In this document: positions 34,288-44,481 of the stretch, one piece after another
Layout: every line of letters starts with the position of its first letter
How positions within the stretch are numbered: position 1 is the stretch's first letter
Assembly (NCBI RefSeq): GCF_026241135.1
Contig: NZ_JAPFGA010000006.1
Coordinates: forward strand, 126,369-190,368
DNA length: 64,000 nt
Source: Galbibacter kalidii
GTDB lineage: Bacteria; Bacteroidota; Bacteroidia; Flavobacteriales; Flavobacteriaceae
Direction of reading: 5' to 3'
Notes under the pieces: generated by a model
What the model was told of the DNA's origin: nothing
Databases searched by the model: none
Seen by the model: the letters and a program-made list of their open reading frames with translations, nothing else
Translations under genes and position numbers: made by a program

Positions 34288-35820
34288 TTAATGTTTAAAA
34301 TGACGTGTTCCTGTAAATGCCATCGAAACATTGTTTTCATTACAATAATCGATACTTAATTGGTCTTTTATAGACCCCCCGGGTTGAATTACTGAGTTAA
34401 TTCCTACTTTATGTGCAATCTCAACACAGTCAGGAAACGGGAAGAAAGCATCGCTGGCCATTACGGCATTGTTGAGGTCAAACTTAAACGAATGCGCTTT
34501 TTCAATAGCTTGTTTTAGTGCATCCACTCTACTGGTTTGTCCGGTTCCGCTGGCACATAGTTGTCGGTTCTTAGCCAATACAATGGTATTGGATTTAGTA
34601 TGCTTGCATATTTTAGAGGCAAACAATAAATCATCTAACTCCGTTTGCGACGGTTTATTGTCTGTCACGTATGAAAGATCGTCCAAAACGTCTGTTTTTG
34701 TGTCTTTATCCTGAACTAAAACCCCGTTTAGACATGACCGCACGGTAGTTTCAGGAAGTTCTATTTCTTTTTGAATTAAGATGATTCGGTTTTTCTTTCC
34801 TTTTAAAATCTCTAAGGCTTTTTCTGAATATGAAGGAGCAATAACAACCTCACAGAACAAGCTGTGAATTTCGTTGGCAGTGGCTTTGTCAATTTCGGTG
34901 TTGGCGATCAAAATGCCTCCAAAAGCTGAAACAGGATCGCCTGCCAAAGCATCAACATAAGCCTCTTTGATGGTTTTTCTAGTGGCCACACCACAGGCGT
35001 TGTTGTGTTTTAAGATTGCGAATGTCGGATCGTCGTTCTTGAATTCGTTCATCAAATTCACGGCAGCATCAACGTCCAGAAGGTTGTTGTATGACAATTC
35101 TTTTCCGTGAAGTTTGTCGAAAATGTCTTCCAGCTTTCCGTAGAACATCCCTTTTTGATGCGGATTTTCACCATAACGCAATGTCTGCCCTTTGGATTCA
35201 CTGATTTTGAAACCTTCAATAGCTTCGGTTTGGTTGAAGTAATTGAAGATAGCACTGTCGTAATGAGAAGAAACATTAAATGCTTTTGCGGCAAATCGCT
35301 TTCTGTTTTCTATGCCAGTCTGTCCGTTCTGTTCTGTAATAATCTCCAGGAACTCTGCATAATCTTCCATAGAAGAAACACACATCACGTCTTTAAAATT
35401 TTTAGCAGCGGCACGGATGAGGGAAATTCCTCCGATATCAATTTTTTCAATGATATCCTGTTCGTCAGCTCCGCTGGCAACCGTTTTTTCAAACGGATAC
35501 AAGTCTACAATAACAATATCCAATTGCGGAATTTCATATTCTTTCAATTCAGCAACATCACCTTCATTTTCCTGTCTGTTCAAAATACCGCCAAAAACCT
35601 TTGGGTGTAGTGTTTTTACACGACCACCAAGGATGGAAGGATAGCTGGTTACATCTTCTACAGGAACGACATCAATGCCGAGGTCTTTGATAAATTTTTC
35701 GGTTCCTCCGGTAGAATAAATGGTGATGCCGAGTTCGTCTAGTTTTTGAACGATAGGTTCTAATCCCTCTTTACTGAATACAGAAATTAAAGCCGATTGG
35801 GCTTGTTTTAAATTAGTCAT
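34288..35820 (-). CDS. purH: bifunctional AICAR transformylase/IMP cyclohydrolase
   Basis: 510 residues. N-terminal MGS-like IMP cyclohydrolase domain (about 1-150; IYSTGGTEKFIKDLG, GGRVKTLHPKVFGGIL) and C-terminal AICARFT domain (LRYGENPHQKGMFYG near 217, HNNACGVATR near 269, SAFGGILIAN near 299, and the terminal GGSIKDQ). It performs the last two steps of purine synthesis, giving IMP. A good promoter lies upstream at 35844-35873. Confidence 0.97.
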   Translation of the reverse strand: MTNLKQAQSALISVFSKEGLEPIVQKLDELGITIYSTGGTEKFIKDLGIDVVPVEDVTSYPSILGGRVKTLHPKVFGGILNRQENEGDVAELKEYEIPQLDIVIVDLYPFEKTVASGADEQDIIEKIDIGGISLIRAAAKNFKDVMCVSSMEDYAEFLEIITEQNGQTGIENRKRFAAKAFNVSSHYDSAIFNYFNQTEAIEGFKISESKGQTLRYGENPHQKGMFYGKLEDIFDKLHGKELSYNNLLDVDAAVNLMNEFKNDDPTFAILKHNNACGVATRKTIKEAYVDALAGDPVSAFGGILIANTEIDKATANEIHSLFCEVVIAPSYSEKALEILKGKKNRIILIQKEIELPETTVRSCLNGVLVQDKDTKTDVLDDLSYVTDNKPSQTELDDLLFASKICKHTKSNTIVLAKNRQLCASGTGQTSRVDALKQAIEKAHSFKFDLNNAVMASDAFFPFPDCVEIAHKVGINSVIQPGGSIKDQLSIDYCNENNVSMAFTGTRHFKH

Positions 35821-35843
35821 TGTTATTGCGTTGTTTTGGTGTG

Positions 35844-35873
35844 CAAAAATACATTAAATTTTCACATTGGAAA
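35844..35873 (-). promoter_or_regulatory. promoter of purH
   Basis: Minus strand: TTTC (35873-35870), 18-bp spacer, TATTTTTG (35851-35844). The downstream box matches TAnnTTTG exactly. Distance from the box to the ATG at 35820 is about 24 bp. Confidence 0.7.
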
Positions 35874-35902
35874 CAGTATAAAAGCTTCAATGTAAAAATT
35901 TT

Positions 35903-35942
35903 ATCCCACTAAGTGGGTTTGATTTCCCGATACTTTGCATCG
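35903..35942. repeat. dispersed repeat R2 (short CCCACTAAGTGGG copy)
   Basis: ATCCCACTAAGTGGGTTT followed by CCCGATACTTTGCATCG, matching the first half of repeat R1/R3. It lies between the GAF-protein stop and the purH promoter. Confidence 0.7.
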
Positions 35943-35956
35943 AAATAATTAAAAGA

Positions 35957-36415
35957 TTATTCTATAATTTGAGCTACCTGTTGGTTGACAAACTCTAAAA
36001 AGGTTTCATCTTCTTCGGTAAACGGATTGGCAGTATGCGAATCAATATCGATCTGACCGATATTTTCTCCGTTGATAAAAAGTGGAATGACGATCTCCGC
36101 CTTTACAAAAATACTACAGGCGATATAATTGTCTTGTGCTTTTACGTCGGGAACCACAAAATTTTGATTGGAGACGGCTACCTGTCCGCAAATCCCTTTC
36201 CCAAACGGGATGATGGTATGGTCGGTAGGTTCACCGGCAAAAGCGTGGAGTTTTAATTCATCCTTGTCGCCGTTCTTAAAATAAAATCCTACCCAATCAT
36301 AATAGGATATATTGTTTCTCAGGACTTCACAGATTTTGGTGAGTCTGTCGTTCACCGAAAGTTCATTGTTTGTGGCAATGCTTGTGATTTCGGGTTTTAA
36401 CGAATCAAATGTCAT
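35957..36415 (-). CDS. GAF-domain protein of the free methionine-(R)-sulfoxide reductase type
   Basis: 152 residues, a single GAF domain. The pattern WVGFYF, GKGICGQVAV, DVKAQDNYIACSIFVKAEIVIPLF and GQIDIDS fits fRMsr, which reduces free Met-R-sulfoxide. C100 aligns with the catalytic cysteine (E. coli 118) and C76 with one resolving cysteine (94), spaced 24 residues as expected. The third cysteine (84) is replaced by H66. Activity is therefore likely but the disulfide relay would be simplified. Own promoter at 36434-36464. Confidence 0.8.
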   Translation of the reverse strand: MTFDSLKPEITSIATNNELSVNDRLTKICEVLRNNISYYDWVGFYFKNGDKDELKLHAFAGEPTDHTIIPFGKGICGQVAVSNQNFVVPDVKAQDNYIACSIFVKAEIVIPLFINGENIGQIDIDSHTANPFTEEDETFLEFVNQQVAQIIE

Positions 36416-36433
36416 AGCGTTTCATTTTTTTTG

Positions 36434-36464
36434 CAAAAATAGGGGAAAGTTTGAGAGTGGGAAA
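36434..36464 (-). promoter_or_regulatory. promoter of the GAF/fRMsr-like gene
   Basis: Minus strand: TTTC (36464-36461), 19-bp spacer, TATTTTTG (36441-36434), close to the full consensus. It ends 19 bp before the ATG. Confidence 0.7.
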
Positions 36465-36494
36465 TAGCTTTTTCTCACTAAGTAAGATTTAATT

Positions 36495-37370
36495 TTACTC
36501 AGGAAGCGGAACATAAGAAGTATCGCCTTCCACTTTTGGAAATTCTTTGTCTTTCCATCGTTTTTTGGCAGCTTCTATGGTTTCCTGTTCCGTAGCCACA
36601 AAATTCCAAAAGATATGCCGGTCTTCGAGCATGGTTTCACCTCCAAATAGCAACAAGTGAGTGTCGGCCGGAAGGATGACTTTGCAGGCATCTTCCGTTT
36701 TGGAAACGATCATGTTCCCGGCATCTATTTTTTGGTCGCATGCTATGATATGACCTTTTACCACACAAATACCAATTTCACCTTTTACTTCTCCCTGAAT
36801 GTTTAGGGCGGTTTCTTTTTTGGTTTTTACTTCGATCATAAAAAGATCGGTGTGGACAGGAACAGGGGATTTCCTGCCGTAGCCTTCTCCGGCGATCAAG
36901 GTATAGGAAGTATCGTTGTTTTCCCAAGTTGGGAGTTGTTCCTTTTCAAAATGATGAAACTCAGGCTCCATAAATTCCAATTCCTTGGGTAATGCTACCC
37001 AAATTTGAAATCCATGTACGCTGGATTCGAGTCCGTCTTTTCTCAAATAGTCGGGCGTTCGTTCGGTATGTGTTACCCCTTTTCCGGCTGTCATCCAGTT
37101 GACGGCCCCGGGTTTAATGACTAGGTCACTACCGATACTGTCGCAATGCCTAACTTCTCCTTCAAATAAATAGGTAAGCGTAGAAAGACCAATATGCGGA
37201 TGCTGACCAACATCCATATAGCTTCCTTTTTTGACGGTTGAAGGCCCCATGTGGTCGATAAAGATAAATGGCCCTACCATTCTTTTCTTTCTGAAAGGAA
37301 GCAGCCTTCCCACGAGAAAATCCCCAATATCGCGTGCACGTTCTTCTATGATCAATCCTTTGTTGGACAT
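36495..37370 (-). CDS. pirin family protein
   Basis: 291 residues from the ATG at 37370 (MSNKGLIIEERARDIGDFLVGRLLPF); an upstream in-frame ATG at 37394 would add eight residues but relatives begin at this position. Two cupin domains: the N-terminal one has the pirin metal motif HPHIGLSTLTYLFEGEVRHCDS (two His, one Glu, one His pattern, about 63-84). Pirins bind Fe2+ and some act as quercetinases; the biological role in bacteria is unsettled. Stand-alone between two terminators/promoters, upstream of the GAF gene. Confidence 0.88.
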   Translation of the reverse strand: MSNKGLIIEERARDIGDFLVGRLLPFRKKRMVGPFIFIDHMGPSTVKKGSYMDVGQHPHIGLSTLTYLFEGEVRHCDSIGSDLVIKPGAVNWMTAGKGVTHTERTPDYLRKDGLESSVHGFQIWVALPKELEFMEPEFHHFEKEQLPTWENNDTSYTLIAGEGYGRKSPVPVHTDLFMIEVKTKKETALNIQGEVKGEIGICVVKGHIIACDQKIDAGNMIVSKTEDACKVILPADTHLLLFGGETMLEDRHIFWNFVATEQETIEAAKKRWKDKEFPKVEGDTSYVPLPE

Positions 37371-37428
37371 GTGTTTTTGTTTAAACGAGTTCAATGCTTA
37401 CTCTCGTAAAGGTAAAAAATACCCATAA

Positions 37429-37460
37429 AAAAACCGCATTGAATCAACAATGCGGTTTTT
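37429..37460. terminator. intrinsic terminator of groESL
   Basis: AAAAACCGCATTG pairs perfectly over 13 bp with CAATGCGGTTTTT, loop of six. It lies about 42 bp past the groEL stop on the minus strand, which reads into a run of T residues. Confidence 0.9.
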
Positions 37461-37473
37461 AAAGATTTTTATT

Positions 37474-37490
37474 CCCCTCCTTTGGAGGGG
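37474..37490. repeat. CCCCTCC/GGAGGGG palindrome after groEL
   Basis: CCCCTCC-ttt-GGAGGGG, a 7-bp-arm hairpin, followed by TTAGGGGAGG that ends in front of the groEL stop codon. It resembles the CTCCCC-cgaa-GGGGAG palindrome near rodA. Confidence 0.5.
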
Positions 37491-37502
37491 TTAGGGGAGG
37501 AT

Positions 37503-39149
<1,647 letters not shown>

Positions 39150-39210
39150 TTAGAACAAGTACAACTTGTTGGTTAGAATTTAATTTCACTTATTGATTTA
39201 AAAGCACTGC

Positions 39211-39495
39211 TTAAACGATAGCAAGTATATCGCTTTCACGCATCATAAGGTAATCGGTGCCTTCTAATTTTATTTCTGTCAGTGTCCTTGGGAACTTTCC
39301 GTATAAAACAGTATCACCTATTTTTACAGTCACCTTTTCGTCCTTTGTACCTGGACCAACTGCTACAACTGTACCTTTTTGAGGTTTTTCTTTTGCGTTG
39401 TCTGGAATGATGATACCTGAAGCTGTTTTGGTTTCAGCTTCCAAAGGCTCAATAAGAACCCTATCTGCAAGCGGCTTGATGTTTAACTTCGACAT
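39211..39495 (-). CDS. groES: co-chaperonin GroES (10 kDa)
   Basis: 94 residues from the ATG at 39495 ([19 protein letters not shown]). An in-frame ATG at 39537 would add 14 residues without similarity to GroES, so the downstream start is chosen. The mobile loop [16 protein letters not shown] (about 18-33) is present. Caps the GroEL chamber. Promoter at 39546-39578. Confidence 0.97.
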   Translation of the reverse strand: MSKLNIKPLADRVLIEPLEAETKTASGIIIPDNAKEKPQKGTVVAVGPGTKDEKVTVKIGDTVLYGKFPRTLTEIKLEGTDYLMMRESDILAIV

Positions 39496-39545
39496 ATTTT
39501 TTAATATTTGATTAATTAATTTAAAATTCACTTCCAATATTCAGG

Positions 39546-39578
39546 CAGAAATTATGCCATTGGAGAGAAACTGACAAT
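39546..39578 (-). promoter_or_regulatory. probable promoter of groESL
   Basis: Minus strand: ATTG (39578-39575), 20-bp spacer, TAATTTCTG (39554-39546), near the Bacteroidota consensus. It lies just after the secG terminator and gives a leader of about 45 nt. No inverted TTAGCACTC/GAGTGCTAA (CIRCE) is present. Confidence 0.45.
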
Positions 39579-39588
39579 TTTAAAAAAT

Positions 39589-39618
39589 AAATGCCAACTT
39601 AGTGACAAGCTGGCATTT
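39589..39618. terminator. terminator after secG
   Basis: AAATGCCAACTT pairs with AAGCTGGCATTT (one G-U) around a six-base loop, with A/T runs on both sides. On the minus strand it ends the miaB-secG operon 24 bp past the secG stop. Confidence 0.85.
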
Positions 39619-39641
39619 TTAATAGGGTAATATTGTTGATT

Positions 39642-40001
39642 TTATTGTGCATCCGTAGAATCGGATGTAGTATTGGCAGGAATGTCATTTTCTGCCGGTA
39701 CCGTATTTGGGGTGGTGTTTTCAATATTACTGTCCTCCAACAATTTTGAATCTGAAGGATTGTTGTTTGACATCAAGGTAATGTTAGACAATAATATCAG
39801 TGCTACAAGGATAGTGGCCAGTGTCCAGGTACTTTTGTCAAGAAAATCCCCTGTCTTTTTCACTCCACCTACAACTTGGCTCGCTCCACCTCCAAAAGAA
39901 GAAGACAATCCGCCTCCTTTAGGATTTTGCACCATGATCACTAAAACTAATAAAAATGCTACTATGATAATTAGCACTAAAAAAATTGAAAACGTACTCA
40001 T
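39642..40001 (-). CDS. secG: preprotein translocase subunit SecG
   Basis: 119 residues: two transmembrane helices (about 5-24 and 59-77) separated by the conserved MVQNPKGGGLSSSFGGGASQVVGG loop segment (about 23-46), the SecG hallmark. The acidic, Ser/Thr/Asn-rich C-terminal extension (about 80-119) is longer than in E. coli but common in this phylum. Part of the SecYEG channel. Last gene of the minus-strand run; only 7 bp after the TPR-like gene. Confidence 0.95.
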   Translation of the reverse strand: MSTFSIFLVLIIIVAFLLVLVIMVQNPKGGGLSSSFGGGASQVVGGVKKTGDFLDKSTWTLATILVALILLSNITLMSNNNPSDSKLLEDSNIENTTPNTVPAENDIPANTTSDSTDAQ

Positions 40002-40008
40002 TTCTATA

Positions 40009-40884
40009 TCAATTACTTTCTTTTACTTTCTTTATCGCATTAATTTGGTCTGCAAAGAAACCACTTTTTTCCGGATATTTCAAACTTAAAATTTTATATG
40101 CTTTTATTGCCTTTTTAAACTTTTTTTGTTCCAGATAAACCCTTGCCAGCGTTTCGGTCATCAATTCGCTTTTTTCCACTTTTTGTTCTTTGGTCAGATC
40201 GGTTTTTTTAACATGTTCACCAACCGGTGGAATTTTTGGGTTGTTTTCTATAAACTTGTCGATCAGCTTTAATTTATGCTCGATAGCCGATTGCTTTTCT
40301 TTTTTCTCTTCCGAAGTACTTTCTCTATCATCTTTTCGGTCGATGGGTTTGGCTGTAGACGAGAGCTGCATCCACTCCATAAAAGAATGTGTTTCTTTTT
40401 TACTGAACTCAAGTGGTTTACCTAATTGTAGCCCTTTTCCTTCTTTTTCGGGCACTTCCTTTTGTTCTTCTTTTTCTTCTTTAGGCTGAAAAAGCTCCGG
40501 ATCCATCACGGCATTGGAGTTCACTTCGTTGAAATCGAATGAAGTCTTGTTGTCGCGGATAATGATCTCTTCAGCTTCCACGGGAAGGGCAAATAGTTCT
40601 TCATTGGCCGATTGGATCGCTATTTTCTTGGCAATGGCGTGTTGCTTGAATTCCGGGGAGGTGATATATTCAAACAAGATCGATCGGTCTGTGGTGTAGG
40701 CGGCAGCAACTTTTAATTCTGAATTGTATTTAAAACTTTCGCGGTCCCTTAAGGCTTTTAAATAAACGGCTCTGGCGGCTTGGAAAAAAGGATACTCGTC
40801 GATAATCTTTTTTAGGGATTCGACGTGATCCTGACCAATGCTTTCAGGTTTTTGTAACAGATATGAAAAATCAGGGACATTCAT
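40009..40884 (-). CDS. cytoplasmic TPR-like protein, unknown function
   Basis: 291 residues without a signal peptide. The N-terminal part (about 1-100) contains helical pairs (LKKIIDEYPFFQAARAVYLKAL), the middle (about 130-230) is highly charged Lys/Glu-rich and probably disordered, and the C-terminus has a TPR-like hairpin (ETLARVYLEQKKFKKAIKAY). Lies 3 bp after lptE and 7 bp before secG, so clearly in their operon. A role in envelope traffic is suggested by context only. Confidence 0.75.
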   Translation of the reverse strand: MNVPDFSYLLQKPESIGQDHVESLKKIIDEYPFFQAARAVYLKALRDRESFKYNSELKVAAAYTTDRSILFEYITSPEFKQHAIAKKIAIQSANEELFALPVEAEEIIIRDNKTSFDFNEVNSNAVMDPELFQPKEEKEEQKEVPEKEGKGLQLGKPLEFSKKETHSFMEWMQLSSTAKPIDRKDDRESTSEEKKEKQSAIEHKLKLIDKFIENNPKIPPVGEHVKKTDLTKEQKVEKSELMTETLARVYLEQKKFKKAIKAYKILSLKYPEKSGFFADQINAIKKVKESN

Positions 40885-40887
40885 ATA

Positions 40888-41379
40888 TTACCAGTTTGCC
40901 AAAGTTTCATTAAAAATATCTTGTGTTATACGTTCAAAAATTTCATCATGCGCAGCTTGCTTTACTGTTAACAATTGTGACCCCGCTGGATAATCGTAAA
41001 AGAAAGTGAAACGCTTTTCAAAATCTTCTTCGGGCTTATCCGCATTGAAAAACCGGACATTAACACCGATGGTCAACCGGTTCTGTGCTGCTCTTTGATC
41101 TGCTGTAGCCGACATAGGTGATACAGCATAATTCACTATTTCCCCCTCATAGATTAAATCGGCATTTCTGTTCACCAGTTGTAAATTGGTCTGGTTTTGA
41201 ATCAGATCTTGTAAGGCGTTGGTGAAATCATAATCCAATCCAGGCTCTACAATCGGAGCGTTGTTCTGGAAAAAATTTACCTGAAAACTTTCCGCAGTCG
41301 TATTCACTCCGGTAAAAGAATAGGGACCGCAAGCTGACAGCATCAAGGCTGTTATGCTTAAAATAAAAAATTTCTTCAT
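40888..41379 (-). CDS. lptE: LptE-family LPS-assembly lipoprotein
   Basis: 163 residues from the ATG at 41379 (MKKFFILSITALMLSACGPYSFTGV), which starts a clean lipoprotein signal with lipobox LSAC (C17). The longer in-frame start at 41505 would bury the signal and the promoter at 41398-41405, so it is rejected. The mature part has the LptE/DUF4136-like pattern: TTAESFQVNFFQNNAP, FTNALQDLIQNQTNLQLV and YEGEIVNYAVSP. LptE plugs the LptD barrel and delivers LPS to the cell surface. Pairs functionally with lptC and lpxB in this window. Confidence 0.87.
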   Translation of the reverse strand: MKKFFILSITALMLSACGPYSFTGVNTTAESFQVNFFQNNAPIVEPGLDYDFTNALQDLIQNQTNLQLVNRNADLIYEGEIVNYAVSPMSATADQRAAQNRLTIGVNVRFFNADKPEEDFEKRFTFFYDYPAGSQLLTVKQAAHDEIFERITQDIFNETLANW

Positions 41380-41397
41380 GATACAAAATGTGTGCTT

Positions 41398-41405
41398 CAA
41401 AAGTA
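41398..41405 (-). promoter_or_regulatory. TACTTTTG promoter box before lptE
   Basis: Minus strand TACTTTTG matches TAnnTTTG exactly, 18 bp before the lptE ATG; a TTTT stretch lies 18-19 bp upstream of it. It shows lptE-TPR-secG can be transcribed apart from the upstream activator gene and supports the shorter lptE start. Confidence 0.5.
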
Positions 41406-41543
41406 CATGAATTTTTTTGATTGAAAATTGGACATAAACTTCAATACCAAAAAAATTATGTGCTTTCCTGATGTGAAACTGAAATTTGTATTTTGGTTGT
41501 AACAAATTTTAGTTTTTTACAGAAGAAAAGAACGAAAAAAATA

Positions 41544-42815
41544 TTACAAATCGTATTGTTTGATCTTTCTATACAGTGTGCGCTCAGAAATTCCCAATTC
41601 GCTGGCAGCTGCTTTTCTCTTTCCTTTGTTTCGTTCTAATGCTTTTTTGATCAATTCCAGTTCTTTGTCTTGCAGGGATAGGGTTTCTTCCTCTTGAATT
41701 TCCTCTGCAAAATGATATTTGTCTTCTTTCTCTTGAGGTGGTTCCGGCAAGCTTTTTTGGTGTTCTACCTGAAGGATTTCCATAACATCTTCGTCCTCTG
41801 TATTTGCATAGTCAATCTCACTTTCTTCGCCGTAAATCTTGTTGATAAGGGTTTTGTTTTCCTTTTGAACCTTCTCGCCGTTGCTATCGTCCTTCATCAA
41901 CTCCATGGTCAACTTTTTCAGGTCGTTGAGGTCGCTCTTCATATCGAAAAGGATCTTGTAGAGAATTTCCCTTTCACTGCTGAAATCGCTATCGGATTTG
42001 GTGTGTTTTATCACAGCAGGAAGATTACTTCCGGCATCGGGCAGATAACTTTTTAGAGTGTCGTATGAAATGGTTCTATTCTGCTCCAAAACAGAGACTT
42101 GTTCGGCAATATTTCTCAGCTGACGAACATTCCCGGCCCATCGGTATTTTAAAAGTAACTGAATAGCAGCTTCCTCCAAACGGATAGTGGGCATTTTGTA
42201 TTTCTGGGCAAAATCGGAAGCAAATTTCCGGAATAACAAATGGATATCGTCTTTTCGTTCGCGTAGTGGTGGTAGGTAAATCTCTACTGTGCTCAATCGG
42301 TAGTACAGATCTTCTCTGAATTTTTCCTTTTTAATAGCCTCAAACATGTTGATGTTGGTGGCCGCTACAATGCGAACATCCGTTTTTTGAGTCTTGGACG
42401 ATCCTACCTTTAAGAATTCTCCGTTTTCCAATACACGTAAAAGGCGTACTTGTGTGGTGAGTGGCAATTCACCTACCTCATCCAAAAATACAGTACCGCC
42501 ATCGGCTTCTTCAAAATAACCGCTTCGGGTTTGTGTGGCACCGGTAAAGGCCCCTTTTTCGTGTCCGAACAGTTCAGAATCAATGGTTCCTTCAGGAATA
42601 GCACCACAGTTTACGGCGATAAATTTACCGTGCTTTCTGTGGGAGAGGGAGTGGATTATTTTTGGCAAGGCTTCTTTCCCCACACCGCTTTCCCCGGTAA
42701 TTAAAACCGAAATGTCTGTAGGGGCAACCTGAATGGCCTTTTCTATGGCACGGTTCAGCTTTACATCATTACCTATGATGCCAAAACGTTGTTTTATGGC
42801 TTGAACACTTTCCAT
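41544..42815 (-). CDS. sigma-54 interaction-domain transcriptional activator without a receiver domain
   Basis: 423 residues from the ATG at 42815 (MESVQAIKQRFGIIGND). The AAA+ core starts almost at the N-terminus: Walker A GESGVGKE (about 36-43), the sigma-54-contact loop GAFTGAT near 84, Walker B GGTVFLDE near 100, and the arginine-finger region RFREDLYYRL-like (KFREDLYYRLSTVEI). An acidic linker (about 300-380) precedes a Fis-type helix-turn-helix at the end (RKAAASELGISERTLYRKIKQY). No receiver, GAF or PAS input domain is present. Lies between miaB and lptE. Confidence 0.92.
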   Translation of the reverse strand: MESVQAIKQRFGIIGNDVKLNRAIEKAIQVAPTDISVLITGESGVGKEALPKIIHSLSHRKHGKFIAVNCGAIPEGTIDSELFGHEKGAFTGATQTRSGYFEEADGGTVFLDEVGELPLTTQVRLLRVLENGEFLKVGSSKTQKTDVRIVAATNINMFEAIKKEKFREDLYYRLSTVEIYLPPLRERKDDIHLLFRKFASDFAQKYKMPTIRLEEAAIQLLLKYRWAGNVRQLRNIAEQVSVLEQNRTISYDTLKSYLPDAGSNLPAVIKHTKSDSDFSSEREILYKILFDMKSDLNDLKKLTMELMKDDSNGEKVQKENKTLINKIYGEESEIDYANTEDEDVMEILQVEHQKSLPEPPQEKEDKYHFAEEIQEEETLSLQDKELELIKKALERNKGKRKAAASELGISERTLYRKIKQYDL

Positions 42816-42901
42816 ATGTGTTTTTATATTATTTCCCACAATCATAATCATGCGGGGATATTATTTTTTCTATTTAGATATGTGCCGGGGCTGTATAAGG
42901 T

Positions 42902-44347
42902 TTAGTTGTTGTCTGAATAACCAACAGCTTCTCCAATCAAAGTGGCAGCTGTACAATCGTTTATCTTGACGTTTACAAATTCTCCTACTTGATAATTCTC
43001 CTTCGGAAAAACAACTACGGTATTTTGTGTGTTTCGTCCCATCCAATGTTCATCCGATTTTTTGGATGTACCTTCAATAAGCACTTCTTGGGTTTTGCCC
43101 AGATGTTGTTGTGTGCGATAGAGCGCATGTTTTTGTTGGAGGTTGATGATCTCGGTCAATCTTCGTTTTTTTACATCTTCGGGAATATCGTCTTCCATTT
43201 TTCTTTCTGCCAGGGTTCCTGGGCGTTCTGAATAGGCAAACATAAAACCGAAGTCGTATTTCACATACTCCATAAGCGATAGCGTATCCTGATGATCTTC
43301 TTCGGTCTCTGTTGGGAAACCGGCAATCATGTCTTGTGAAATAGCACATTCAGGAATGATCCTACGGATGTTATCGATCAATTCGAAATACTCTTCCCTT
43401 GTGTGCAAGCGGTTCATGGCTTTCAAAATGCGGTTGCTTCCACTTTGCACAGGTAAATGGATATATTTACAGATATTTTGATATTTTGCCATGGTCTCGA
43501 TAACGTCAAGGGTCATGTCTTGCGGATTGGAGGTAGAGAAGCGAATACGCATTTTTGGTTGGGCTTCTGCAACCATTGCCAAGAGTCCGGCAAAATTCAC
43601 TGCTGTTGCTTTTTGCATATCGGTGGCTTTGTCAAAATCTTTTTTCAATCCGCCGCCATACCACAAATAGCTGTCTACATTTTGTCCGAGTAGTGTAATC
43701 TCCTTAAAGCCTTTGTTCCACAGGTCGTTTACTTCTTTTATAATGGATTGCGGGTCGCGGCTACGCTCCCTTCCACGGGTAAAAGGCACTACACAAAACG
43801 TACACATATTGTCGCAACCACGGGTAATGGAAACAAAAGCACTTACCCCATTGGTATTAAGCCGAACCGGGGCAATGTCTCCATAGGTTTCTTCCTTGGA
43901 AAGGATGACATTCACTGCATTACGGCCTTCATCTATTTCCTGAACGAGGTTTGGAAGGTCTTTGTAGGCATCGGGGCCAACAACCATATCCACGATTTTT
44001 TCTTCTTCGAGGAATTTGTCTTTCAAGCGCTCGGCCATACAGCCCAAAACGCCGACTTTCATTTTCGGGTTGATGCGTTTTACAGCATTGAATTTTTCAA
44101 GACGTTTTCTTACGGTCTGTTCAGCTTTATCCCTTATGGAACAGGTATTCACCAATACGAGATCGGCTTCTTCCATCTGTTGGGTGGTATTAAAACCTTC
44201 TTTTGCCAAAATGGAAGCTACGATCTCACTATCAGAAAAATTCATCTGACATCCGTAACTTTCAATATAAAGTTTACGGCTATTGCTTTCGTTTTGTTCC
44301 AGAACCAAGCTGTTCCCCTGTTGTTTTTCGTCAATAATCTTCTCCAT
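42902..44347 (-). CDS. miaB: tRNA (N6-isopentenyladenosine(37)-C2)-methylthiotransferase
   Basis: 481 residues. N-terminal MTTase domain ([15 protein letters not shown], with further cysteines [11 protein letters not shown] and GCMAERL), radical-SAM core with [22 protein letters not shown] (CxxxCxxC), and a C-terminal TRAM domain (about 415-478). Adds the methylthio group to i6A37 of tRNAs reading UNN codons, including the tRNA-Phe encoded in this window. First gene of the miaB-activator-lptE-TPR-secG run; promoter at 44374-44406. Confidence 0.97.
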   Translation of the reverse strand: MEKIIDEKQQGNSLVLEQNESNSRKLYIESYGCQMNFSDSEIVASILAKEGFNTTQQMEEADLVLVNTCSIRDKAEQTVRKRLEKFNAVKRINPKMKVGVLGCMAERLKDKFLEEEKIVDMVVGPDAYKDLPNLVQEIDEGRNAVNVILSKEETYGDIAPVRLNTNGVSAFVSITRGCDNMCTFCVVPFTRGRERSRDPQSIIKEVNDLWNKGFKEITLLGQNVDSYLWYGGGLKKDFDKATDMQKATAVNFAGLLAMVAEAQPKMRIRFSTSNPQDMTLDVIETMAKYQNICKYIHLPVQSGSNRILKAMNRLHTREEYFELIDNIRRIIPECAISQDMIAGFPTETEEDHQDTLSLMEYVKYDFGFMFAYSERPGTLAERKMEDDIPEDVKKRRLTEIINLQQKHALYRTQQHLGKTQEVLIEGTSKKSDEHWMGRNTQNTVVVFPKENYQVGEFVNVKINDCTAATLIGEAVGYSDNN

Positions 44348-44373
44348 CGTATCCTAAAAAATCAGTTAGGGTG

Positions 44374-44406
44374 CAAAGATAATATTAAAATTGGAGTAGT
44401 GACAAA
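44374..44406 (-). promoter_or_regulatory. promoter of miaB
   Basis: Minus strand: TTTG (44406-44403), 21-bp spacer, TATCTTTG (44381-44374). Both boxes match the Bacteroidota consensus exactly; the spacer is 2 bp longer than the common 19. Confidence 0.7.
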
Positions 44407-44481
44407 TTGTCAGCGTAATTTTAACGCAACTTTTTCAAGGAAAATACATCCTATAAGTGATAACCGTAAAAACTGAAACTA

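Noticed and set aside
33315-34291. Long plus-strand frames opposite mreB and similar frames opposite groEL
   Set aside because: They are antisense shadows of highly conserved genes, with no protein-like composition or start context.
41380-41505. Longer N-terminus for lptE
   Set aside because: The extra 42 residues precede a typical lipoprotein signal peptide and contain a promoter box at 41398-41405.
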